From Clavulina sp. PMI_390 (Eukaryota; Basidiomycota; Agaricomycetes; Cantharellales; Hydnaceae), in assembly GCA_015039315.1 (NCBI GenBank), contig WIDE01000116.1:1-64000 (forward strand): a DNA stretch of 64,000 nucleotides, given 5' to 3'. A program made the position numbers and the translations under genes. Position 1 is the first letter of the stretch. Each line of letters begins with the position of its first letter. Positions 1 to 9,144 of the stretch are shown here, piece by piece. The notes under the pieces are model-generated. The model made no database searches and was not told the origin of the DNA. It was given only the letters and a program-made list of their open reading frames with translations.

Positions 1-236
1 TCCTGGTCATACTTAGAGTCAGCAAAAGCAGACCTAATCTCAGGGCTGAGAGCTCGTTTGATGGTAGAGACTCCAGCTAGGCGTGCAATAGCCCATTCCC
101 TGGCTCCCTTGGCGTCTGTAGTGGCGTCTGGAGGCGAGACAGTGAAGTAGTAGTTCTTCCCATCAGCAGAGAGCTCCAAATCAATATTTTCACGCCACTG
201 AGCATGGTTTGAGGCAGTGAGCTTGTCAAAAGACAT
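1..236 (-). CDS. copia gag polyprotein, N-terminal part (partial)
   Basis: Minus-strand ATG at 236-234 followed by an uninterrupted frame to the window edge. The opening residues MSFDKLTASNHAQW are typical of copia gag (capsid) proteins, which package the element RNA into cytoplasmic virus-like particles. A later Asp-Ala-Lys-Gly segment resembles the matching part of the decayed gag at 2067-2760, so the two elements are related. It is partial because the window ends here. Whether it continues into an intact gag-pol cannot be told. Confidence 0.65.
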   Translation of the reverse strand, partial: MSFDKLTASNHAQWRENIDLELSADGKNYYFTVSPPDATTDAKGAREWAIARLAGVSTIKRALSPEIRSAFADSKYDQ

Positions 237-342
237 AGAGGGCGTCGAATCGAGGAGACAGGGCGGAAAACGAGAGAGAAATGAGTGGTTGGAAGCGAGA
301 GAGTGTGTGAGGTGGCAGTAGTGCCACAGACAAAGAATGAGC

Positions 343-634
343 TGTAAAAAGCTGAGTTCTGCTCCAAATCGCCTGGAACTCGGACAGGCGATAGAGCACT
401 AGTAGATTGATGTGTAGGCAAGCGGCTAGGGCGATGGGCCCATAACCTGTAGCAGAGTAGACCAGTTTTGGGATAGAGTCTGAATGGACTCAGGGGAGAC
501 TCAGCCGCTAAGGCCACTACTAGATAGCACTTGGAGGGGACTTAGCCTTAACTTGGAAGAAGAGTTAAGGAAAAGACCCTCCGGCACAAACACATATCTA
601 CAAAATACCGAACAAGCAAACAAGTTCTACAACA
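343..634 (-). repeat. Long terminal repeat of element B (about 292 bp)
   Basis: This segment is a near copy, in the same orientation, of 3295-3581. On the plus strand it begins TG and ends CA, the inverted dinucleotides expected of LTR ends; on the coding strand it opens with TGTTG, which is common in copia LTRs. It lies just upstream of a copia gag start codon on the minus strand, so it is probably the 5' LTR. I counted eight CpG sites here, none of which is conserved as CpG in the other copy. No clear target-site duplication or tRNA primer-binding site was recognised. Confidence 0.75.
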
Positions 635-659
635 TGGTCTTGGTCTGTCAAGACTCCAT

Positions 660-1597
660 CCCAACACCAGCTCACTGTACAGAAAGATTGAGAGTGTGAA
701 GGAAGCAAGAAGCAGCCTCACCTGAGGGTGCCAGGCAAGTGAGCATCTGAAAGTAGGGCAGTGATACCAGAATGTGATTAGAGCGCTCAGCAACACCATG
801 AGGTGTAGCCCTAGTGTGTTGGCACTCAATCCCCTGTTCAATCAAGAAGTTGTCCAAGGCCCCAGACATACATTCACCCTTATCATCTGAGAGCCTTGAT
901 AGCATCCGGTCTGCTTTTCAGCCCAAGCTTTGTATTGCTTGAAGGCATCAAAGGCTTCACTCTTCTTGCGAAGTAGGAAGACAAATCTGAACTGAGACGC
1001 ATCATCAATGAAGGTGATCCAGTACTTGAAGCTGTTGACAGTGGCAACAGAGACTGGACCATGCAAATCAGAGTGAATGAGCTCCAAAGGAAGGGAGCAA
1101 CAAGAGGTGGAGGTATGAAAGGGGTCTCTGGTCTGTTTGCCCTCAAGACAAGCGATACAGACATCAGGACTGGAAGGGAGAGCAGGAAAATCAATGCCAG
1201 AGAGCATGGAGTGGCGCTGAAGGCTCTGAATACGTCCCAGGCTAAGATGACCAAGTCTACGATGCAGGAGACCATAGGACAAGGGCTGAGACGCCAGATA
1301 AGCCAGAGCAGTGTCAGACGAAGCAACAGAAGTACTCCCACTCAACAGAGCAACCCTGTTAGCACCAATAGAGGCAGAAAAGCGCAGAGAGTTGCGCAAG
1401 AGGAACTGCATGGAGCCAGACTCAATCACAACACAAAACGAGTGTTTCTGAGTGAGTGTAAGGACAGAAAGCAGATTTTGATTAATGAGAGGGACATGCA
1501 AGACATCCAGAAAGATTACAGGCTCTAGTTTACAACCATCATGCACAGGAGAGAACTCCACAGTGCCCCGCATAGATAACTTGTCCATTAGCAACAC
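660..1597 (-). pseudogene. copia integrase fragment (GAG-pre-integrase plus integrase core)
   Basis: The minus-strand frame at 1597-842 contains a His-Arg-Arg-Leu-Gly-His motif followed by a Cys-x-x-Cys (CIACLEGKQTR), which together form the HHCC-type pre-integrase zinc site. The core follows, with Ile-His-Ser-Asp-Leu-His-Gly-Pro and Phe-Ile-Asp-Asp-Ala-Ser giving two of the catalytic acidic residues. A frame change near 880 leads to a second segment (905-672) with the Pro-His-Gly-Val-Ala-Glu-Arg motif around the third catalytic position. The C-terminal part is missing beyond about 660. In an intact element this enzyme inserts the cDNA into the genome; here it is frameshifted and truncated. 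Confidence 0.8.
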
Positions 1598-2990
1598 TGA
1601 TAGGAACTGAACTGGGGTATATGACTGAAACCAATGATGATGAGGTGTCTGTCATGGGATGTGGCCCCTGTATCAGCATTCCAAGTGTCAGGGACAGTAC
1701 TGCTGGGAGAGTTAGATGGACATACACCTGCAGCCGCAGACTCTGGAGCTGATTCTGACTTGGACTCATCCCTTGCCTTGCTTGCTTAGCATTCTCCTTG
1801 ACCTCAGCTTGGGCTTTCTGCATTGCATCCTTGTATTGCTCAGCACAGCCCTGCCACAGAAAGTGCAGGAGCCAGACACATTTGTAGGGGAAGCAATGGC
1901 AGCTATAGCAGCAGCTGCTGCAGCTGCAGTGCCCAAGCAATGAGCCTCCTCCATTCAAGGCATCTTCCTGCACTGTCAAGTCTCAGACTGTGCCAGCAAA
2001 GACAAAGCCAGAGCTGTGAAGGTGGTGCCATTGAGTAGAACAGAGATGAGGAGCTCCAGATCTGATTCAGGCCATAGCCAGTAGAACTGACCAGGGCAAC
2101 AGCAGCTGGGAGGTGTCTGAGACCCTCACAAGCCTTGGCAATGAAGCCAGGGTTCCTGATGTGTATTCAGGAGATTGGAGTGCATTGAAGCAAGTGGCAT
2201 AGGAAGCCTTGCCATAGGTCTCCTTGAGCTTGGAGAGAACCTTGTTTGGATCAGAGGTGGCAACAGAGCATAGTTCTGCAATATGGCAATGAATTTCACC
2301 CAGAGCTTGATCCCAATCATACACTTCCTGTGGCCCTTGGCATCAGCAACTGGGTCAGGTGCAGGGTTATGAACCCAATACCAGGAGCCTTTAGCATGCA
2401 GGTAGTGTTGTGATGTGGTGATCCTGACATGTCCATCATAAGCATGTGACCAACTAGGGCCCATCTCAATTATGGCAAGGTCCCTGAGCCCTTGGCATAG
2501 ACTGTGGACACACCATCCAATGCAGCCTGTAACCACTGTGTTCTCCAATTGGTACCTAAGACCATGTAGCCTACAAGGCACCCATGATCTCTGAGGGGTT
2601 TGAATCCTGGTGTGGTCACTTTGTTTTTCCACACAACAGGTAGTCCTCCATAGAGATCTCCCAGAGTGCATAGTTGGCAGTGGTAAGGAGAGGCACCCCA
2701 GTGAGTAGACATGATAGCCAATGAAGGGAGGGCAGTGGACAGTGAAGGAGAATGAAAGGAGAGCAATGGAGTGAGATGTATGTGTAGAACTCAGTGGAGA
2801 ACAGAAGGCGCTTGCACAGGAACTCAACTGAATGACTTGCAAATGAGAGAGGATGATGATGAGAGAGTGATGAGTGCTGCCACAGTGACAAGCATGTAGC
2901 ATGAGATGACTTCCAGAGCTGTCCAAGGCCAGGTATATATACATGATCAAGGCTGTGCAGCCTTATGCTGTGCGCACTGCCTTGTGCCAA
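660..2990 (-). mobile_element. Decayed copia-type element A: gag, protease and integrase remnants
   Basis: Reading leftward on the minus strand, remnants appear in the normal copia order. Gag is at about 2067-2760, with a Leu-Thr-Thr-Ala-Asn-Tyr-x-Leu-Trp motif near 2690 and a Lys-Glu-Thr-Tyr-Gly motif near 2220. A Cys-rich zinc-knuckle-like stretch lies near 1850. The aspartic protease active site (Asp-Thr-Gly-Ala-Thr-Ser-His) is near 1660. The integrase GAG-pre domain and core follow at 660-1597. Stops and frameshifts break gag and protease. Integrase ends near 660, next to the LTR of element B; reverse transcriptase and RNase H are absent on this side. The right part (above about 1,740) is almost free of CpG while the left part is not, so the copy may be a chimera or have been partly converted. 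Confidence 0.75.
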
Positions 2991-3137
2991 TGCACTGCCT
3001 GCCTCATGGCTGATGCACAGCAGCCATGAGGCTGATGACTAAAGCTGTGCTCCCACTACACACTAACTCCACACCTTCTAAGGCCCCTCTATATCTGCAA
3101 TAAGGAGGGGAGAGCTAGAAACAAGGCAAAAAAACAA

Positions 3138-3265
3138 TGGAGGGAGCACCAGAGAGGGTGCTAGAGCAAGAGAGAGTGGGTGGAGCAGCAGAGAGGCTCC
3201 TAGAGCAATAGAGAGATGCTGAAGTGACAGAGAGTGTGCTGAAGCAAAAGAGAGAGTGATGGAGG
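3138..3265. repeat. Purine-rich imperfect repeat in the leader of element A
   Basis: This stretch is almost entirely built from loosely repeated units of the form gagcarcagagag / gctagagcaagagag, reading as a purine-rich tract on the plus strand. It lies between LTR A (3295-3581) and the decayed gag, the place where the untranslated leader would be expected on the minus strand. I see no coding signal. It may be simple degenerate low-complexity sequence. Confidence 0.45.
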
Positions 3266-3294
3266 CCTGTTGACCTTGGATTTGAAGAAGTGAC

Positions 3295-3581
3295 TGAAAA
3301 AAGCTGAGTTCTCTACCAAATTGTCTGGAACTCTGGCAGATGATAGAGCACTAGGTGTTGTATGTGTAGGCAAGCAGCTAGGGCAATGGGCCCATCACCT
3401 GTAGCAGAGTAGACTGGTTTTGGGATAGAGTCTGAATGGACTCAGGGGAGACTCAGCTGCTAAGGCCACTAGATAGCACACTGGGGACTTGGCCTTAACT
3501 TGGAAGAAGAGTCAAGGAAAAGTCCCTCCAGCACAAACATCTATCTACAAAATACCAAACAAGCAAACAAGTTCTCCAACA
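3295..3581 (-). repeat. Long terminal repeat of element A (about 287 bp)
   Basis: Same orientation and most of the same sequence as 343-634, with TG...CA ends on the plus strand. It sits upstream (on the minus strand) of the decayed gag of element A, so it is best read as that element's 5' LTR. It contains no CpG at all: of the eight CpG sites in the other copy, seven are TG or CA here and one is lost through a more complex change. This is the pattern of deamination of methylated cytosines. Confidence 0.72.
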
Positions 3582-3639
3582 GCAAGTCCATTCTGGAACA
3601 AACAAATATAAATACACTATGCAAAAATCATGTGACAAT

Positions 3640-3965
3640 TCCCACAACACCACACCCAATGGAAAAGGCTAAGATGGCTGTTGTGCCTTGTCTCAATGCA
3701 ATTGGCAGTCTGATGTACCTGGCTCAGGGTACTAGGCCAGACTTAGCTTATGCTCTAAGTTCTCTCAGTTGCTTTAATGCCAGGATGTTGTGACCAAATC
3801 CACCAAAGGCTGAGCTTAAAGCTGCCAATGATGGTGGGTCTAACATGGTTTGGTATGGGATGGTCAGTCAAGAACTTGGATATCCTCTGTCTGCTGCTAC
3901 TCTATTCATGGACAACCAGTCAATATGCATGGCAACATCCCTGAGCACTTCAGTTAAAAAATACT
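3640..3965 (+). pseudogene. copia reverse transcriptase C-terminus / RNase H fragment, inverted
   Basis: On the plus strand, opposite to the neighbouring elements, a frame at about 3655-3792 carries the copia motif Ala-Ile-Gly-Ser-Leu-Met-Tyr-Leu followed by Thr-Arg-Pro-Asp-Leu-Ala-Tyr-Ala. After a stop, 3800-3960 carries the RNase H features: a Thr-Lys-Ala-Glu-Leu segment, Glu-Leu-Gly-Tyr-Pro and Asp-Asn-Gln-Ser. These are the last conserved blocks of a copia pol protein. The fragment is interrupted, lacks the rest of pol, and lies in the CpG-free zone. It starts about 60 bp from LTR A and is probably a leftover from a different insertion. Confidence 0.7.
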
Positions 3966-4590
3966 TTGATTCTACAGTGCTGTATTCATGGCTGAAACAC
4001 TTATGCATGTATTTTTGCAGATACTGCTATTATACATTACTGTTTCCAAGGATTAAATACCCTCCAATTAATTAGTAATAGGGTGTTTCTTGATGGTATT
4101 TTTGCCTAGGATATCAATCTTTCCAGGCTGTGTAGCCAGTCCCACACAGTTGATTTTGGTAAGCCATGGCAAATGACTGCCTTGCAAAGCAGCACCCCAC
4201 TCTGGACATCTTGAACTGCACAAGAGCACATGTTTTCACACTCTTGAGCTTTTCTAGATGTGATGGTTCAGATGGAATAGATGAGACTGGCATTTTTGAA
4301 CAAGAGTGCATGAGGTTCAGCAGAGGATATAATTGTCAAGAGGTGTGCAGAGAAGGCCACTGATGATACATGCAAATTGATCCATTAACTATGTAATGCT
4401 TGAGATAGGAATTTATAATGAAAATACATTGCACAAGACAGAGGTAGAGGGCAGGATAGAATGATGACTTGTAAAACCATGTTGCCTGGAGAGAGGCCCA
4501 CATGGCTGAAAAGAGCAAGCCGTACTCATATGCAGATAAACACAAGCTCTCAATAAGCTAGTATAAGCATTTCAGTGTAGCTGGGACTAA

Positions 4591-5080
4591 GGGTCCATTC
4601 AACAACTTATTTAGGCCCTAAATAAGCCCTAAATAGGCTCCTAAATAGGACCTTGATAACTCATAGATAGCAACTTATTCACAATGTATTTAGGGCCTAT
4701 TCACAACTTGTTTGGTAATGATTTTCCTGGCTATATGCTGAATAAATAAAGTGTTACTCGCACTGCAGCAGCCTGTGACAAACCCTTTCTGTCAGACATA
4801 GAATATCACTCTATTTCTTTCTTCATCAAAGCAGTAGGGAGGCTGTTTTCTATTACTTCCCCATATTAGAAGTAGTAGCCAGAGGTGGTTCTTATGTTGC
4901 CATCACAAGAAATTTATTAGCAGACTAGTGGTGATGGTCACATCAGGGTGTTATTTATCCAGGATAATATATTCAGGAAAATCACTGCACAAATAATCAC
5001 TATCTACAAGTTATTGAGGTCTTATTTAGGGGCCTATTTAGGGCTTATTTAGGCCCTAAATAAGTTGCTGAATGGACCCC
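4591..5080. mobile_element. Foldback / MITE-like element with long terminal inverted repeats
   Basis: The left end GGGTCCATTCAACAACTTAT and the reverse complement of the right end GGGTCCATTCAGCAACTTAT are nearly identical. The inverted match continues with gaps for more than 60 bp through repeated TTTAGG / CCTAAATA units, then more weakly through the block TGATTTTCCTG on both sides. The element is about 490 bp, rich in A+T and without coding capacity. This is the structure of a miniature inverted-repeat element moved by a transposase supplied elsewhere. No clear target-site duplication was identified, so the superfamily cannot be named. Confidence 0.75.
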
Positions 5081-5513
5081 AAAGCGCTGATAGAATGTGC
5101 TGACTGCCTCAAGGTAGGCTGCTCATGAGACAGTGAGCTGATGGGGCTATAGGATAGCAGGAAAACTGCAGAGCTGTAGAATAGCCATGAATGGGATGCC
5201 AAATGCTTGCTCTAAAATGTTCTGCCAGGTACCAGTGGCTCTTCAATTAAATACCATGGCAATGAGGTGAAGACCTGTTTGATGTATAACATGGCAAATC
5301 AAACCCTGATATTCTATAAGTGTTGCATATTAACTGTCTAACTATGCCTCACAATGTAGAGATTGCTCAAAAATGTGTTTCATTCTGTGGCAAAGGACTG
5401 TAGCAAGCTCATTTTCAAGCTGACAACTCCAAAAATAAACAAGGGCTATGAATTCAATGTTACTATGAGTTGTATGATTGCACAATGTTTTCCTAGTTTG
5501 TCTAAACAGATGC

Positions 5514-7482
5514 TTATTGCAACCGTCCCTCTCGCTGAGCCTGCCTCACAGGATTCACACCCATACCTGTGCGTTCCAGCCGGTCAAACAAGACAAAGAG
5601 CCGTTCTGCCTCAGCCTCTTTTTCCTCCTCAGTCATATTATCATCAACAGGGTGAGGCTGAGACACCATGCCAGTGATTGGATTGATGGAGATGCCATTG
5701 TGAGAAGAGGACCCTGGCACTGAAGTAATCCCTCTTGACATCAAGAACCCGGCGGCATTCCCATAACCAATCTGGTGTGTCATTTCTGAGGCTAGGACAG
5801 TGTCAGAGAAATTGGGCCAACCATATTATTAGGAATTTGGACACACCGCTCTCCCCACATATCTCAAAAATCATTTGGCTGACAGCTTCTTTGAGATTTG
5901 GGTGATGGATGCTTGCCATTAGCCGAATGCATTGTCCCAATAAATCCTTACGCTGCTCGAGAGGTTCAGAACGATCACTGCAGAAAACGATGAGCCAAAT
6001 GATGAAAAGATGCCAAAATAAACGCACAGGTCAAGAGGGAGGAGTGTGTTTTTCAGCCATTTGCGAGCCTCGGTGCTATCTTTCGCAACGTTCCCCAGGA
6101 CGAAAGCTAATGGTGGAACTAGTTCATCCAACACAACGTTCTCATTCTGACACTTTATTCGAACAGAGGAATCGTCGGGATCATCTGGCACATAGTATGC
6201 CAGGGTCTTGCGAAGCAAATTCCACAATCGAACGAGAGGACTATCTACAAATGCAAGGGGATTCCGTCAGTGATCTTGATATTATGCCAGGATACGGACG
6301 GACCTCCATCAACCGAAGAAAGCCACACGTTCTCATGAACCCCACTGCTCGGGATATAAATGAGGTTGTTGAGGACATAAGTCAGTGGAGGTTTGAGAGG
6401 AGACGGCGTGGTGGGAGGTAGAGAGCAAAGCAGTTTCATCAAAGCTGGAACAACACTGGGGGGTAGACCCGATCAACGAACTAATATGACACATGAAGAT
6501 CAGGTAATACCTCTCGAAATTGGTGTCCCACACATCATGGTCCGAGGAACTGTCAGCGACCTTGGAGTGAACAAGTAGGTTAAAGTTCAGTTTCAGGAGA
6601 TCGATGAGTGCTTCCTGGGCAAATCTCTTCTCGCGAATGTCGCTCATTCGGTTAAGGCTCTGTTTCAAATAGTATCAGTGTCCACTCGGCGGAGAAATAT
6701 CAATATCTAACATGAGCAACGATATCTGGTAGCTTAGTCTCCCCCCGCACGGCCTCCTGTAAAAATGACGACGGCTTGACGGTCGCTAAGAACAAAATCC
6801 GAGCAGCGACAAAGCATTGCTCTGGGTCTGGATTGCCCTGTTAAGGGGGTTACTTGAGTGTTACCGATGGAGATTATTTGCACTACCTTGACTTTTTCGA
6901 TAGCATCGGAGGCCCCACCAATACTAATCCAAGCGTTCCTGGAAGATTCGTGAAGCAAGAGTCCATTGGCAACGCAACGTTGTGCCTCAATTGAGACTGG
7001 GCGAGGGCGATTGAGACATCGGAACAGTATTCCCAAATTCTACATCGACCCAGAGAAGAGATGAACATTATTCTTGAATCGGTAACGCATATCACTCCAT
7101 CGTCACCTTCTCGGATACGACGAGTGACGAAACTTCAGGTTGTCGACACAGAGTCTTGACGGTCAGAAGGGCCTGCGCGCAGTCTGCGACCATTGGGTAG
7201 TCAAACAAAAACTGATATAACAGAGAGCCTATATGAACCTTCCAATGTTAGCCGAGAATCGGCACCAGCGTCGTCAACATCATCCAAAAGCAGCTCAATG
7301 ATCGATCTTCGAGACTCTAAAGATAGTTGGCCTTTCCAAGGTTGAATTCAAAATAAGATTTCGACGTGAAAACGTGGAGAGTAGCACAATTCACCGATAG
7401 CTATCGAGTTCAGTATTGACGCAACATCGCTACGCGGGGTCTGGGCGTTAATAGCATTGTAATCGGTGAGCAGACGCTCCAT
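5514..7482 (-). CDS. RIC8: Ric8 / synembryn, guanine nucleotide exchange factor and chaperone for G-alpha
   Basis: Ric8 proteins are armadillo-like helical-repeat cytosolic proteins that fold and activate heterotrimeric G-alpha subunits. The N-terminal ATG (7482) opens MERLLTDYNAINAQ. Later exons give an Ala-Gln-Arg-Cys-Val-Ala-Asn repeat (near 6980), a Leu-Val-Pro-Pro-Leu-Ala-Phe-Val-Leu segment (near 6110), and the signature Gly-Tyr-Gly-Asn-Ala-Ala-Gly-Phe-Leu (near 5760). The last signature is followed by a Met-Thr-Glu-Glu-Glu-Lys acidic helix and Leu-Phe-Val-Leu-Phe. At least seven short introns interrupt it; I have not fixed every boundary. The stop codon (5514-5516) lies exactly at the edge of the CpG-poor transposon block. 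It is third in a tight minus-strand series after CGI121 and MED10, with 88 bp between the MED10 stop and this start. Confidence 0.85.
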
Positions 7483-7570
7483 AGTGGTCAATAAAGCCAA
7501 ATAAAATATCACATCTTCCTCGACAGCTACACTGCACCATTCATCACCATTCTAGAATGCCGGGTAGCAT

Positions 7571-8107
7571 CTAGCCATCGACTTGTTTCAACGCTTCCTC
7601 GAGTAGAGATTTGTACGAGCCAATGGCCTGCATCTTGCCAACCATTCGCTGGTTCTCAGCTGCGGCCCGCTCAATCCGCTCCTTAGTTAGAAGGTTCGGG
7701 TTGGCAACGGCATCAATATCTCTACCATTGGAGATAAATAAACCTCTTATAGAATCAATATTATGACCCTTACACAATCACTTACCTCAGTACCTGAATA
7801 GGCACCTTGTGCTCTAGTACATTGCGCAGCGCCTCGAGGTATCCTAGTTGAGATATAATCTCATTCCTGAGGAGGACCTTAGCGATTTCATTTGTTGAGA
7901 TTGTGGCTTCAGTCCTTACACCTTTGCGGCCAGCCGGGGCGCGTCACTTGCAGCGTCCGCACTTTTATCTTCCACCATGACGCTGAGTTCAATGAACTTG
8001 TAGATTAGCTCTCTCAAATCAGTTTGCAGAAGACCCAGTGGCCCGTCATCTGCTCGGAAGTCGGCTATCTCTGGGCCTCCTCCATGGGTGCTGGTGGTGG
8101 TTGGCAT
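7571..8107 (-). CDS. MED10: Mediator complex subunit 10
   Basis: MED10 (Nut2 in yeast) is a small middle-module subunit of the nuclear Mediator complex that links activators to RNA polymerase II. The first exon from ATG at 8107 encodes MPTTTSTHGGG, then a helix with Leu-Arg-Glu-Leu-Ile-Tyr-Lys-Phe-Ile-Glu-Leu. A middle exon (about 7800-7900) gives Val-Pro-Ile-Gln-Val-Leu-Arg-Tyr. The last exon has Asn-Gly-Arg-Asp...Asn-Pro-Asn-Leu-Leu-Thr-Lys-Glu-Arg and ends Leu-Leu-Glu-Glu-Ala-Leu. These match the MED10 core (Pro-x-x-Val-x-x-Tyr-(I/L)-xx-Gly-Arg-(N/D)-Pro-xx-(Y/L)-Thr). An upstream in-frame GTG at 8149 is not a likely start. The start is only 51 bp from the CGI121 stop, so promoter or 5'UTR must lie within that gene or the two share a transcript. 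Confidence 0.82.
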
Positions 8108-8158
8108 TTGATGAAGACGTGTTACGCTGAAGGTGACATCAATTGTCACTAGAACTTG

Positions 8159-8921
8159 TTATGATATTGCTTTCGTAGCGAGCAAACTTAAGATATATGC
8201 ATGATCCGCTTGAGCGACAAGCTCAGTATGATTTCGAAGGCTCGTTTTGTACACCTGTCAGGGCAATTCAATTCAGGAAATATATGTACGCGAGAACTGA
8301 TGCACACCTGATTGATCTTTTCACAATCTGCAATTCCTTGCAGATTATTGCTCAAGCTAGCCGGGCTTCCTGAGATAATGGATGCCATTCTTGATGCTAT
8401 TTCCGCCTCAGAAAGAGCCTCCTTTGCTAATTCGTCAAAACTCCCGATTCTAACTACGAGTACGTCTTTAGTCTCTTTGCCAACACCAAATGTCCGGATC
8501 GCCTCCGATATCTGGGAAGTTGGAAATGAGTATTTTCTTTACCAAAGCCTGGTCTCTAGCTCACATTGTGGCTTGGATGCAAGAAGTATAGTATTTCTGA
8601 GTGTATTGATTTGGTCCTCAACGTTCCCCCTCCACGGGCAAGCAGCGCTTGTTGAATTGCAGTATGCAAATGCAACGGGCTGATGATCTAATAGGAGCAC
8701 AGCTGAGTCTATTATAGCATGATCAATTCCACAATGAAACAAATGATTCGAACAAGAGCAGCATTGATGAATGCAAAGTTAACTCGCTCCCTCTCTGCGA
8801 TTCCACTTTCTCCTTCAAGGGTAGCAGCACGGATGAGACGACCTTTCAATTCCGCCCCTCCTTGAATGTCGGCAAATAGGCAGATGTGTATTCTTTCTCC
8901 AAGTAAGAAGAAACTGTCCAT
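8159..8921 (-). CDS. CGI121: EKC/KEOPS complex subunit Cgi121
   Basis: KEOPS makes the N6-threonylcarbamoyl-adenosine modification of ANN-decoding tRNAs and affects telomeres; Cgi121 binds the Bud32 kinase and tRNA. From ATG 8921 the protein reads MDSFFLLGERIHICLFADI, then Ala-Glu-Leu-Lys-Gly-Arg-Leu-Ile and Val-Asn-Phe-Ala-Phe-Ile-Asn-Ala. Spliced exons then give Ile-Ser-Pro-Leu-His-Leu-His-Thr-Ala, Leu-Arg-Thr-Lys-Ser-Ile-His-Ser-Glu-Ile, and Ile-Ser-Glu-Ala-Ile-Arg-Thr-Phe-Gly followed by Val-Leu-Val-Val-Arg-Ile, all typical of the family. Three introns are needed; the last is about 8257-8309. The protein ends LLATKAIS with the stop at 8161-8159. Divergent from COA1, 223 bp apart. Confidence 0.88.
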
Positions 8922-9144
8922 TTTTTGGTTCCGTAAGCTCGGCTCCGATCACCACACCCGTACACAACCGAGGCTATGAGGACCGCCTCTCAACGACATT
9001 GGCTCTCGCAACTCAGAAGCCATCATCTTGTCTTATCTCGACGATTTGTTGGGGGAAGTCTCCCTCGCCCTTCGTCTCCTCGAGAACTCCCACACGTGAA
9101 AGTAAATAGCATCCAATCATAAAGCATAACCGCGAACGAAACTC

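Larger units (their letters stand above)
1..634 (-). mobile_element. Ty1/copia-type LTR retrotransposon, 5' end (element B, runs off the window)
   Basis: Read on the minus strand this is the start of a copia-type element: an LTR (343-634), about 106 bp of leader, then an open gag reading frame that continues past the left edge. The gag start has the typical copia opening, with a Leu-Thr-x-x-Asn-(Y/H)-x-x-Trp pattern near residues 6-13, and no stop codon is seen through the roughly 78 visible codons. CpG dinucleotides are present at normal frequency, unlike the neighbouring copy to the right, so this copy looks younger or less mutated. The rest of the element lies outside the window, so its integrity cannot be judged. 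The right LTR edge sits about 30 bp from the truncated integrase of element A, which suggests B inserted into A. Confidence 0.75.
1740..5520. other. CpG-depleted block covering old transposon remnants
   Basis: By eye only five CpG dinucleotides occur in this 3.8 kb (near 2809, 2972, 4519, 4758 and 5085), although G+C content is not extreme. CpG is common immediately to the left (1-1740) and again from about 5524, inside the RIC8 coding region. The block contains the decayed gag, LTR A, the inverted RT/RNase H piece, the foldback element and otherwise featureless sequence (4000-4590 and 5080-5513). The pattern fits long-term CpG methylation and deamination of silenced repeats. Confidence 0.8.

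Noticed and set aside
1766..1954. Ala-rich open frame (alanine run) on the minus strand
   Set aside because: It is a shadow of a CAG/CTG-rich stretch in the decayed zinc-knuckle region of the copia element.
2585..2620. tRNA-like B box (ggtttgaatcc) in the transposon block
   Set aside because: No matching T-stem, acceptor stem or A box around it; the segment lies in the decayed copia gag.
8105..8149. Upstream start for MED10 at 8149
   Set aside because: The codon is GTG; the first ATG is at 8107 and gives a normal MED10 length.
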